35,466 bases of DNA from an uncultured Bacilli bacterium (GTDB lineage Bacteria > Bacillota_I > Bacilli_A > RF39 > UBA660): contig CANROB010000016.1 of NCBI GenBank assembly GCA_947632115.1, forward strand, positions 1-35,466. Direction: 5' to 3'. Positions within the stretch are counted from its first letter, which is position 1, and the number at the start of each line of letters is the position of its first letter. Below the pieces are notes generated by a model. The model was not told the DNA's origin. It did no database searches and was given only the letters and a program-made list of their open reading frames with translations. Both the position numbers and the translations under genes were made by a program. Positions 23,793 to 32,660 of this stretch are shown here, one piece after another.

Positions 23793-26700
23793 ATGAGAAA
23801 AATAATGAAGAAACTTTCAACACTTGTGTTGGTAGTAGCAACATTATTCAACAATTTTGCACCGTTAGCTGTTCTTGCTTTGGATGATGCACCAGTTACC
23901 CCTGAAGTGATTAGTGCAGTAGAAGATTCCAAAGAAAATACACCTAAGGGAAATATTGAATTGGAAGCCCAATTAGTTCTTCCTATTAGAAATCGTGAGC
24001 AAAATAATATTCAATTTACCATTACGGATGCTTCAAAGAAAGAAGCTACTGCAACAATTGACCTAAATGATATTACGAGTGCTAAAGACGGTTATTATGA
24101 AGAAGCAATTACATTGGGTAGCCAAAAAAACATTCGTGTAGTGGCAACGAAACGTGACAACAATGGAAACTTATTGAGTGGTGTAGATTATCAGAATAAC
24201 ATCGTTTATTTCAGTATTAATCTCTACTCTTTAAACAAGGGTACTTACACACTCAAATTAAGTGGAGACCATTTTGCTACTTATGAGGTGCCAGTAACAC
24301 TAGACGACTTTTCTAAGCGTGTTAGTATTACCGATGAACGTGGTATGTTTGAAATCGGTGATATGAACCAAGATGGAAAAGTAGACGAACAAGATAGTGA
24401 CCTCATGATGGAAGCTATCGATGAAAACAATGTAGATTACGACCTAAATTTAGACGGTAATGTAGATATTGCCGATTTGAACTACATTACAGCCATTTTA
24501 AATGGAACTAAAAAGAAAGCAAAAATAGAAAATACAAGTGCTATCATTAATCCTGAGGCAATTACTTTCTCTGAGGAAGAAGTAAAAGTAGAGGGAGGAG
24601 CTTTAAGTGATCTTTTCCAAGAAGAGGGTGTTGTTACTCTTGCTCCATCTAATGGAGGAGAAGTAACCGAGGATAATCCAATCAATCTTACGATGAATTT
24701 AGCAAATGAAGAAACTGATAAAGCTATTGAGATGAGTGAGATTCGAATTGGGGTTGGTGAAAACGCTCCAACTAAGATGACACTTCTTGTGGAAACTGCT
24801 GATGGCAAAGTAGAAGAATATACCTATAATGGTGAGAAAAATACGCAAGGTATTCATCTATTTACCGAGGAAGTTACCGAAGGAACTATCGTTATTGATT
24901 TAAAAAATCAAGTTGCTGTTAAAAAGGTAACGATTAAAGTAACGGAGACTTCTGGTAATAATTTAGCAGACATTGCTAAAGTAGAATTCTTAAATAATGT
25001 AAAAGTAAAAACGAAAGAACCAGAAGATTTTTATACACCAAGCAATATTAAGGTAGATGAATCAGTAAGTGAACAATTAACAGTTACTTTTGATTCTGTT
25101 CCAAATGTCACTGGTTATGAAATTCGTATTGTTGGACCAAAAATGGAAAGTGGAAAAGTTTTCCAAACAACGTTCACAAGTTTTACAATTGAAGATTTAA
25201 AAAACTATAAAAATTATAAAATTCAAGTACAATCTTCTAACCAAGAATGGAGAAGTGGATGGAGTAAAGAGGTCGTTGCTAGTCCAAAAGCAAACCGTCG
25301 TCCTCCCGCACCAGATATGGTAAAAGGAACTGCTACTTTTGGTGGTATTACCTATAGTTGGAAAGATATGGATGATACCACTTCTTATAATCTTTACTAT
25401 CGTAAGGTAGGAGATGATAAGTGGACAAAGGTAGCGAATTTAACAAGTCCTTCTTATATCTTAAAAGGATTAGAGGGAAATGCTGAATATGAGGCTTACA
25501 TTACTGGTAATAACCCACTTGGAGAAGGAGAAGCTTCTGCAACGGTAAAGACGAAAGTCTTAGAAGCCGGAGCTGCTGTTGTTCCTCAATATGGAATTAT
25601 TAATGATTATAATGGAGAAACAGGAAGAACGAACCATATTAATCGGGTTATCTCTTCTAAGGGAACATTTACCAATGAAGATTCTTGGGCTTTAGTAGAT
25701 GATGAATTTCAAACGGTTTGGTCTTATAATGACTGGACAGTAGGTACTTATAATGACAATACAGGATACCCAATTATAGAGTTAGATCAAGTTTATGAAA
25801 TGGATGAATTTGTTCTAACAGTACCAGATACGTATCCAAATGAATATAAAACAGGTGGATATGTTAACAATAATGATGCAGCAGTATATTACTGGGGCGA
25901 GATAGATAATTATACGAGCAAAAATCAAACTAAAGTTCCAGCTGTTATTACCAAGAAAAAAGATGTAAATGGACGCTACTATTATGTTGTAAAACTAGAA
26001 AAACCAATTAAGGCAAAAGCTGTTCAATTTGGTTTAACTGTTGCTAGTAATAGATCACCAGTTACCATCTCAGAAGTTAAATTTTATCATTATGATTCTT
26101 TAGTAAATGACGTAAAAGCTTTATTTAAAGATGATCTTAGAATTGAGCTTGCCGATGGCGTTGATCAAAAGAAAATTGATGAACTAAGAACTCGTGCAAA
26201 TACTCAGAAAAATGGGGAATACAGTCCTTATCAAGAATCTGTTTTAAACGATTTAGCGTATGCTGAAAAGATTTTAAGAGATGAAAAATTAGATGATGTT
26301 ATAGAACTAAACCCATACATTTCTAACTACTATAATGGTCATGTAGGTTTTGCCATGACAATTAGTGATTATCAACCTCTTGGTATTGCTGTAAGACCAG
26401 GAGATCAAATCACAATTTATGCAGGATCTACTGGAAATGTAAATGTAGATGTTGTTATTTCTCAGTACTATGCAGAAGCAAGTGCTTGGAATAAGACCGT
26501 TAAGAAATTAAGTAAGGGTCAAAATATTATTGATATTCCAGAAGTAACAACGGAAAGTTCTTTAAGAGAAAGTGGCGGAAGCGTTTATGTACGTTTCAAT
26601 TCTAAACCAGATCCTAAAAACCCAGTAAAAATTAGGGTTAGTGGCGGAACAAAGATTCCAGTTTTGGATACTTCTTTATTGACAGATGCTTCTTCTAAGA

Positions 26701-29006
26701 AAGCCGCTGTTAAAGAGTATATTGAAAACCTTGATAGTTACGTAGCATCTCTTAGCGGAATGTATGCAAAAGAAGAAAAAGAATTTAGTCCACAAAAAAG
26801 TGCATTAGGTGCTACAGAAATTGTTACGACTCATGGATTATGGTCTGTTTCTGCGGTTGCTGTTAAAAATGCCTTAGATTCTGGAACAACTTCTTTAGAT
26901 CAAAGAGTAGAACGTCTTTATGAATCTACGGAGGCTTTCGATGAGATGATGGAAATGTTCTATCGTCAAAAAGGACTTTCTAAAAATGCGGAAGACCCTA
27001 AAGATGAAATGCCAAAAGCGCGTATTAATATTCGTTATATGAAGATGTTCGATGGCGCATTTATGTATGCTGGTGGATATCATATTGGAATTGAATATGG
27101 TTCTATCGCTGGACTTGTTCAAGCACATCGTAATACAGATGATGCAACTGGTTACTTTGGTTGGGGAATTAGCCATGAAATTGGTCACCAAATTAACCAA
27201 TCTGCTTTAGTACATGCTGAGGTTACGAATAACGTTTATGCTTTATTAGCTCAAACAAGTAATGATAAAGATATCTCTCGTTTAGAGGGTAGTGGAATCT
27301 ATGAAAAAATCTATGATAAAGTTACTTCCCATACGATTGGAAAACCACAAAATGTATTTGTTACTCTAGGGATGTACTGGCAATTACATTTAGCTTATGA
27401 TGAAGGTAAGACTTTTAACGAAAAAGATTCTATTTATTCTCGAATCAATCATTTAACGAGAACCTATGAAAAAGTAAAGGACTTCAAGAAAGATGATTTA
27501 TTAGTCATTCTTGCTAGTAAAGCTGCAGGACATGATTTAACAGAATACTTTAAAGCTTGGGGAATTGTCGCAAGTGAAGAGGCTGTTGCAGAAATTAATA
27601 GTTTTGAACTTCCAAAAGAAGAAAGAGCTATTTACTATCTAAATGATAAGGCAAGAAGATATCGTTTATCTGGTGGCGCAAGCATGTCAGAGAATACGAA
27701 AGTAACAGCTGATATTGTGGATGCTGATAGTATCGGTAAACGGGTTACGTTAACGTTTGGTGTAGATCAAGATACCAATAAAATCTTAGGATATGAAATT
27801 CTTCGTAATGGCGTATCTATCGGTTTTGTAGAAGGGGATGTACGTCAATTTACTGATGAAATCGGTTCTGAAAATAATAGAGCCTATGTTTATCAAGTTG
27901 TTGCTTATGATTACTTATTAAATAAAACAAAACCAGCTACTTTAGAGGAAATTAAGATTAGTCATGATGGAAGTATTGAAAAGGGAACATTTACTATTAC
28001 TTCTAATGTAAAAGAAGCTGGAGAAGTTGTTGATTATGAAGATGAAGATGTAGATTTCTCTACATTAAAAGTTAACAACTTAATTGATGGTAGTAAAGAT
28101 ACCGGATTTAAAGGAGTAGAAAAAATCAAAACTTTAAATCAGACAACCGATAAACCAAGTTTAAGTGTTGATAATGGAAATGCTTATGTTATTATCAACT
28201 TAAATAATCCAATGTCTATTAGTGGTATTAAATATCGTGCCCTTGTAGAAGATGGTGAATTAGCTCCTAATACGATTAAGAAGTATAAGATTTCTGTAAG
28301 TAAGACTGGTGAAGATGGTAGTTGGACAGTTGCTAGAACAGGAACATTTAATGTAACTGCTGATGATCCAGAAGAAACAATTTACTTCATGGGTCAAGGA
28401 ACAACTAGTCAAACTCAACTTTGGACTTACCATGATATTGCTTATGTAAAAATTGAATCTGATGGTAATAAGAACGGTCTTTCTGGAGCAGAAATCGATA
28501 TTATTGCTCCTCCAGGAGATAATATCGATATTGATATGGCTTCTTCTGATGTTCCAGCCTTTGGAAAATTAGAAAGTGATTATTGCTATCTAAAAGATGG
28601 ATGCGATGATTCTAAACTAGATGAAGATGGAGATGTCGTTGGTAAGATTAAGAAAGGTTCTGTTATCATCAAAGGAACTTATCGTGGAAATCCAGGATTC
28701 AACGTTGTGTTAATTGGAAATCCAAATGATGAGACAAAAGTATACTCTGGATATCAAATCATTTTTGCAGAATTAAATGAAGATGATACTGTATATGATG
28801 TTGCTGAGGGATACTGGATTTATGTTATGAGTCAAGAACAATATGAAGAAATGTTATCTAAAACAGCTTCTATTCGTGCTTATTTATATCGTGTAAACGA
28901 TGCAGAAACAAATGAAGGACAAAGAATTACAAGTACTTCTAAGTCTATTACCAATTTACCTAAATATGAGGACTTAAAACCTGTAACTTTGAATAATTCA
29001 AAATAG
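23793..29006 (+). CDS. Secreted M60-family (enhancin-like) metallopeptidase with dockerin
   Basis: The protein is 1737 aa from the ATG at 23793, with a signal peptide ending near LAVLA. Likely order: an Ig-like module (about 45-185); a dockerin with two calcium loops, DMNQDGKVDEQD at 190 and DLNLDGNVDIAD at 217; a beta region (about 260-400); two fibronectin-III-like domains (about 414-590); a discoidin-like domain (about 599-770); a helical linker; the M60 beta-sandwich and catalytic domain (about 838-1266); a further FnIII-like domain; a C-terminal discoidin-like domain (about 1399-1573); and a final beta module. The zinc site is His1128-Glu1129-x-x-His1132 with Glu1143 as third ligand, inside GISHEIGHQINQ. 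Characterised M60 peptidases cut mucin-type O-glycoproteins. There is no sortase motif or membrane anchor, so surface attachment should come from the dockerin. The next gene, 11 nt away, supplies a cohesin-like partner. Domain limits are estimates. Confidence 0.93.
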   Translation: MRKIMKKLSTLVLVVATLFNNFAPLAVLALDDAPVTPEVISAVEDSKENTPKGNIELEAQLVLPIRNREQNNIQFTITDASKKEATATIDLNDITSAKDGYYEEAITLGSQKNIRVVATKRDNNGNLLSGVDYQNNIVYFSINLYSLNKGTYTLKLSGDHFATYEVPVTLDDFSKRVSITDERGMFEIGDMNQDGKVDEQDSDLMMEAIDENNVDYDLNLDGNVDIADLNYITAILNGTKKKAKIENTSAIINPEAITFSEEEVKVEGGALSDLFQEEGVVTLAPSNGGEVTEDNPINLTMNLANEETDKAIEMSEIRIGVGENAPTKMTLLVETADGKVEEYTYNGEKNTQGIHLFTEEVTEGTIVIDLKNQVAVKKVTIKVTETSGNNLADIAKVEFLNNVKVKTKEPEDFYTPSNIKVDESVSEQLTVTFDSVPNVTGYEIRIVGPKMESGKVFQTTFTSFTIEDLKNYKNYKIQVQSSNQEWRSGWSKEVVASPKANRRPPAPDMVKGTATFGGITYSWKDMDDTTSYNLYYRKVGDDKWTKVANLTSPSYILKGLEGNAEYEAYITGNNPLGEGEASATVKTKVLEAGAAVVPQYGIINDYNGETGRTNHINRVISSKGTFTNEDSWALVDDEFQTVWSYNDWTVGTYNDNTGYPIIELDQVYEMDEFVLTVPDTYPNEYKTGGYVNNNDAAVYYWGEIDNYTSKNQTKVPAVITKKKDVNGRYYYVVKLEKPIKAKAVQFGLTVASNRSPVTISEVKFYHYDSLVNDVKALFKDDLRIELADGVDQKKIDELRTRANTQKNGEYSPYQESVLNDLAYAEKILRDEKLDDVIELNPYISNYYNGHVGFAMTISDYQPLGIAVRPGDQITIYAGSTGNVNVDVVISQYYAEASAWNKTVKKLSKGQNIIDIPEVTTESSLRESGGSVYVRFNSKPDPKNPVKIRVSGGTKIPVLDTSLLTDASSKKAAVKEYIENLDSYVASLSGMYAKEEKEFSPQKSALGATEIVTTHGLWSVSAVAVKNALDSGTTSLDQRVERLYESTEAFDEMMEMFYRQKGLSKNAEDPKDEMPKARINIRYMKMFDGAFMYAGGYHIGIEYGSIAGLVQAHRNTDDATGYFGWGISHEIGHQINQSALVHAEVTNNVYALLAQTSNDKDISRLEGSGIYEKIYDKVTSHTIGKPQNVFVTLGMYWQLHLAYDEGKTFNEKDSIYSRINHLTRTYEKVKDFKKDDLLVILASKAAGHDLTEYFKAWGIVASEEAVAEINSFELPKEERAIYYLNDKARRYRLSGGASMSENTKVTADIVDADSIGKRVTLTFGVDQDTNKILGYEILRNGVSIGFVEGDVRQFTDEIGSENNRAYVYQVVAYDYLLNKTKPATLEEIKISHDGSIEKGTFTITSNVKEAGEVVDYEDEDVDFSTLKVNNLIDGSKDTGFKGVEKIKTLNQTTDKPSLSVDNGNAYVIINLNNPMSISGIKYRALVEDGELAPNTIKKYKISVSKTGEDGSWTVARTGTFNVTADDPEETIYFMGQGTTSQTQLWTYHDIAYVKIESDGNKNGLSGAEIDIIAPPGDNIDIDMASSDVPAFGKLESDYCYLKDGCDDSKLDEDGDVVGKIKKGSVIIKGTYRGNPGFNVVLIGNPNDETKVYSGYQIIFAELNEDDTVYDVAEGYWIYVMSQEQYEEMLSKTASIRAYLYRVNDAETNEGQRITSTSKSITNLPKYEDLKPVTLNNSK

Positions 29007-29017
29007 GGAGGTACAAC

Positions 29018-29947
29018 ATGAAAAACAAAATATTATTTACTCTTTTATTAGTAATCTCCCTATTTTGCTTTTTCCCTAGTGTAAAAGCAGAAGAACGAGC
29101 AAAATTTACAGAAAGTTCTAATGGAAAACTAAATACAGTCATTCATTTCGAAGAGGGATTTGTTGGTGGTATTGATGTTGTATTTAAAATTGAAGGAAAT
29201 GTATCCGTAAAAGATTTTGCTTTTAATGAAAAGGTTGCTGATAGCAACTACGTAAAAAAAGCAAATTATGATTCTAAGAATCATACGCTTACTGTTCGCG
29301 TAACAACTGGTGGAGTAGGGACTACTCATAACTTGTTAAATAGTGCCAAAGAGTTAACTTTAGGTACCATGGAATTTACTTCGACTTCTAAATCGAATGT
29401 AGAATATTCAGTTGGCATTTCTTCCATGAAGATTGTGGATAATACGTGGAATTCTAGAACAGTGGTAAAGGAATTAGAGAATTCTTCTAAATTTATTTAT
29501 CATGTAAAAGCGGAACCATCAAAACCAGAAGATAGTAATTCTAATACAAATACGAATTCTAATACCAATAGTAATTCTCATAGTAATACGAATTCGAATA
29601 CAAATGACAATTCTCATAGCAATACGGATTCACAATCTAATACTAATAGCAGTGTGAATTCTAATTCTAGTAGTAATATAGCAAGCAATTCTAACAGTTC
29701 TAATTCTTCTACACAAAACACTAATAGTAACATAGTTAGTGGAAGTAATTCTTCTAGCAATAGTTCTTCTTTAGAATCTGGAAGCAATTCTAATAAAGAA
29801 TCTAATTCAGTAGAAAATAAAGAAGAAGAAAAAAAGGTAGAGGAAAAGAAAAAGACAACGAAATGGCCACTTATCTTGATTGGTGGTGCTGTCGTAGTTG
29901 TTGCTGCTGTTGGAATAGCTGTTGCTATTCAAAAAAAGAAAAATTAA
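29018..29947 (+). CDS. Membrane-anchored cohesin-like surface protein
   Basis: This 309-aa protein has a signal peptide (cleavage near VKA-EE, residue 24). A beta-rich domain of about 140 residues follows, with cohesin-like layout: GGIDVVFKIEGNVSVKDFAF, then YDSKNHTLTVRVTT, and ELTLGTMEFTS as the typical last-strand segment. Next is a low-complexity Ser/Asn/Thr linker (about 170-270), a charged segment, and a C-terminal helix (about 283-304) ending QKKKN. The linker would span the wall and the helix would anchor in the membrane. GGGAGG precedes the start, 11 nt after the dockerin-peptidase gene, and a shared terminator follows. I infer that it holds that peptidase on the surface. The cohesin call rests on pattern and context, not alignment, and is tentative. 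Confidence 0.75.
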   Translation: MKNKILFTLLLVISLFCFFPSVKAEERAKFTESSNGKLNTVIHFEEGFVGGIDVVFKIEGNVSVKDFAFNEKVADSNYVKKANYDSKNHTLTVRVTTGGVGTTHNLLNSAKELTLGTMEFTSTSKSNVEYSVGISSMKIVDNTWNSRTVVKELENSSKFIYHVKAEPSKPEDSNSNTNTNSNTNSNSHSNTNSNTNDNSHSNTDSQSNTNSSVNSNSSSNIASNSNSSNSSTQNTNSNIVSGSNSSSNSSSLESGSNSNKESNSVENKEEEKKVEEKKKTTKWPLILIGGAVVVVAAVGIAVAIQKKKN

Positions 29948-29973
29948 AGAAGTAATCAAATTACTTCTTTTTT
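29946..29973 (+). terminator. Terminator overlapping the stop of the cohesin-like gene
   Basis: AAAGAAGTAAT / ATTACTTCTTT pairs perfectly with loop CAA and is followed by T residues. The TAA (29945-29947) overlaps the base of the 5' arm. Confidence 0.85.
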
Positions 29974-29982
29974 ATCGCATGA

Positions 29983-30010
29983 AAAAAGGATAGTAGAAAC
30001 TATCCTTTTT
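29983..30010 (-). terminator. Terminator facing the minus-strand gene
   Basis: AAAAAGGATAGT / ACTATCCTTTTT pairs perfectly with a 4-nt loop. Read on the minus strand it follows the stop at 30025 by about 14 nt and ends in a T run. It is separate from the plus-strand hairpin just before it, so the convergent genes have back-to-back terminators. Confidence 0.82.
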
Positions 30011-30024
30011 AAGTATTTATCATC

Positions 30025-31620
30025 TTATAGAAAATCGTCATAGTCTGTTTCAACAGGTGGAACAAGAGAATTCATGATTTGTGATACGAAAGTTACAAAA
30101 TTTGATTTTTCTAAATTCTCCATTGCTTGCATTAATTTTAAACTATCTTGTGATGTTATGCTCTCAGCATCTATCGCTTTACTAGTATCTATATCAGCTA
30201 TTTTTGTACCAATCTCTACACTGTAATTCATCTTCATGCCCATATCTCCAGTCTCTGGAACAGCCGCAGAGAATTCTAAGACACCTTCATATTTTTTATC
30301 GCTAGTTTTCTTTAGGGTAGCTTTGAAAGTACCAGTAATAGATTGTCCTTCTGAAGAAATGGTATAATCACAATCAATTCCTTCATCATTAAATTGCTTT
30401 ACATTTAAAACAATAAGATCTTCTAGCTTGGAATCTCCATTACTATCGAGTTTGAAAGTAACTTTTGTTGCATCTTTTTCTTTTTTGCCAACAATTTCAA
30501 AAACGGTTTCTTTTCCTTCTTGAAAGCGAATGTTGAAATTACCTTCATGATTATAGTATCTAAAGTTACCTTCATCATCTACAAGTTCTATTCCTACAAC
30601 AGAATTTTTAGAAGTTGTTGTATAGAGGATGAATTTTTCTTTAGTATCAGCTACTTCGTCATAATATTCTGGTTTGGCAAGTTCTTCTAGTTGTGCTTTA
30701 ATCTCTTCTTCGCTCATGCCACTAACTTTAACTAGTTTATCAATAAAATTTTTATTTCCTTGTAATTCTTTAAAGATAGAAGTAAATAAATTTTTAATAG
30801 AATCGCCATCAATATTGTAAGTGAGACGATTTACTTTAATAGTTTCGTCATTGATCGTTAATTCTGCTTTTTCTTTGGTTAATTGTTTTTCATCCAAAGA
30901 ATTAATAAGAGCATCTTTAAAATCTTTAACGATAGCATCGAGATCTTCTACATTAGATGTATTTTTTAAACTTTCTTTTATTTCCTCTACAGAATCTCCT
31001 AAAGAGGATAAGTCTATTTCTCCAGTTGTGTATAGGTTGTCGAATAAAGTTTTACTAGCCATATAGCCTTTTCCATCTTTTCCATAGAAGCTAATATCGG
31101 CTAAGGTTTGATTCTTTTCATCTAAACCAGCATACATTTCCATGCTTTCGTTTTTGGCATCTAGGCCTAATGAAAAGTTAACTTTATCATCCTTGATAGT
31201 TTCAAATAGGGAGCCAGTTAGAGAAAATTCACCATTAAATTTAACAGTATCATTTAAGATAGCGTCAATAACTGGGTTTTCTCCATAATCCTTTAAAGTG
31301 TCACTAAAGTTAGCATATAAATCGTTGATGGATTTTTTAAGTATTTTAGTTGGGTTATCCGTAAGTTTTTTGTATCCAAAGATACCTCCAACCATTAGCG
31401 CGATAACAGCAACGATGGCAACACCAATTCCAATGATTTTGCCTTTTCCCTTTTTAGGTGCAGAACCAGTCTACATATTGTTTTGACTTCCACCCATAAC
31501 AGGTTGTGGAGTCACAGGAGATCCCGTATTGTAAGCAGGTGCTTGCGTAGGGGTTCCTGGTTGTCCAGCTGGTGTATTTCCAGTTGGAACATTGTTATAT
31601 TGATTATTGTTATAATCCAT
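30025..31620 (-). pseudogene. Single-pass membrane protein gene interrupted by an in-frame TAG
   Basis: The ATG at 31620, preceded by AGAAGGAAGTGAG, opens a frame of 49 codons: a cytoplasmic tail rich in Asn, Gln, Pro and Gly ending GGSQNNM. A TAG at 31473-31471 then interrupts it. The same frame continues TGSAPKKGKGKIIG into a membrane helix (IGVAIVAVIALMVGG) and a 450-residue ectodomain ending DYDDFL. Read through, the product would be 531 aa. The remaining 456-codon frame begins at an ATG inside the membrane helix with no ribosome binding site, so it is not a credible start. TAG is a normal stop elsewhere in this window, so recoding is unlikely; one C-to-T change (CAG to TAG) explains it. 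It may be a real nonsense mutation or a sequencing error. The ectodomain is Lys/Asp/Glu-rich with many beta strands; function unknown. Confidence 0.85.
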
Positions 31621-31769
31621 ATATATCTTCTCACTTCCTTCTACTATATTACCATCATATCACAAATTTCAAAAAAAAGTCATAAAAAACGAATACTATT
31701 TACAAAAATATGATAATATGATGATGGATATTTTTTTCTTGCTTGAAAAAATAAGGTTAGGAGAGTTTT

Positions 31770-32594
31770 ATGGAGAAGTATCAAGAAATCGAAAGAAGCA
31801 TTATCAAAAAGTATCGAAAAGACATTTGGAGTAAATTTGTTCATGCTGTTCAAGAATATGATTTGATTCAAGAGAATGATAAAGTGATGGTTTGCATTAG
31901 TGGAGGGAAAGATTCCTTTTTAATGGCTAAGTGTGTTCAAGAATTAGTTCGCCATGGAAAAGTACCTTTTGAAGCTCATTATGTTGTTATGAATCCTGGT
32001 TATAGTAATCAAAATATGGAAAAAATTCTCCATAATGCAGAAATTCTAAATCTTCCTATAGAAGTATTTCAAAGTGATATTTTTGAGGTTGTAAATACGG
32101 TTGCTTCCAAAAGTCCTTGTTATCTTTGTGCCAGAATGAGAAGAGGATATCTTTATAATAAAGCAAAGGAATTAGGCTGTAATAAAATTGCTTTAGGGCA
32201 TCATTTTGATGATGTCATTGAAACAACTCTTCTTTCTATGCTTTATGGTGCGGAAATTAAAACGATGATGCCTAAGTTACATAGTGAGAACTTTATAGGA
32301 TTAGAACTGATAAGACCACTTTATCTCATCAAGGAAAAAGATATTATGGCATGGGCCAAATCGAATGATTTAATTTTCTTAAATTGTGCCTGTAAATTTA
32401 CAGAAGCAAAAGCCTCTACCGAAGAAGAAGGAAAGAGGAAAGAAGTAAAAAAACTGATTCAAGAATTAAAGAAACAAAATGAAGAAATCGATCACAATAT
32501 TTTTAAGGCTTTAGACAATATTAATTTAAATTGTGTGTTAGGAACCAAAAGAGATGGAAAGTATGAAAGCTTTTTAGATACCTATGAAAAGTAA
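31770..32594 (+). CDS. ttcA: TtcA-family tRNA thiolation enzyme (PP-loop ATPase)
   Basis: This 274-aa cytosolic enzyme has the ATP-pyrophosphatase P-loop SGGKDS (44-49) and the second PP-loop element GHHFDDVIETTLL. The iron-sulfur ligands of TtcA are recognisable as Cys117 and Cys120 (CYLCARMRRGYLY) and a third cysteine at 206 or 208 (NCACKF). TtcA thiolates cytidine 32 of certain tRNAs using a [4Fe-4S] cluster. An N-terminal helix containing RKDIWSKFVHAVQEYDLI is also typical. Several TtcA-like subgroups exist in Bacillota, so the exact tRNA base is not certain. The gene appears monocistronic, with TAGGAGAG before the start. I could not assign a good promoter in the 149-base divergent gap (31621-31769). 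Confidence 0.87.
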   Translation: MEKYQEIERSIIKKYRKDIWSKFVHAVQEYDLIQENDKVMVCISGGKDSFLMAKCVQELVRHGKVPFEAHYVVMNPGYSNQNMEKILHNAEILNLPIEVFQSDIFEVVNTVASKSPCYLCARMRRGYLYNKAKELGCNKIALGHHFDDVIETTLLSMLYGAEIKTMMPKLHSENFIGLELIRPLYLIKEKDIMAWAKSNDLIFLNCACKFTEAKASTEEEGKRKEVKKLIQELKKQNEEIDHNIFKALDNINLNCVLGTKRDGKYESFLDTYEK

Positions 32595-32599
32595 CATAC

Positions 32600-32643
32600 T
32601 TTTTTTAATTTAAGAAAAAAAGATATTGCTTAATTTAAAAAAA
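32600..32643. repeat. AT-rich inverted repeat overlapping the ABC operon promoter
   Basis: TTTTTTTAATTTAAG (32600-32614) and CTTAATTTAAAAAAA (32629-32643) are complementary in 14 of 15 positions, separated by 14 nt. The right arm covers part of the -35 box and most of the spacer of the promoter at 32626-32654. It may be a protein-binding dyad or a poor terminator for ttcA; nothing decides between these. Confidence 0.55.
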
Positions 32644-32654
32644 TAGATTATAAT
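32626..32654 (+). promoter_or_regulatory. Promoter of the ABC exporter operon
   Basis: TTGCTT (32626-32631) and TATAAT (32649-32654) have a 17-nt spacer. The predicted transcript starts near 32661, about 143 nt before the first main gene. That leader is far longer than those of the other genes here. Confidence 0.65.
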
Positions 32655-32660
32655 GTTACT

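Noticed and set aside
29530..29820. CRISPR-like or recent DNA repeats
   Set aside because: These are codons of a Ser/Asn/Thr-rich linker; unit length varies and there are no spacers.
31471..31473. TAG as a sense codon in this organism
   Set aside because: Many genes in the window end in TAG with a terminator immediately after, so TAG is a normal stop.
31699..31722. Promoter for ttcA
   Set aside because: TTTACA and TATGAT are only 12 nt apart; no acceptable spacing was found.
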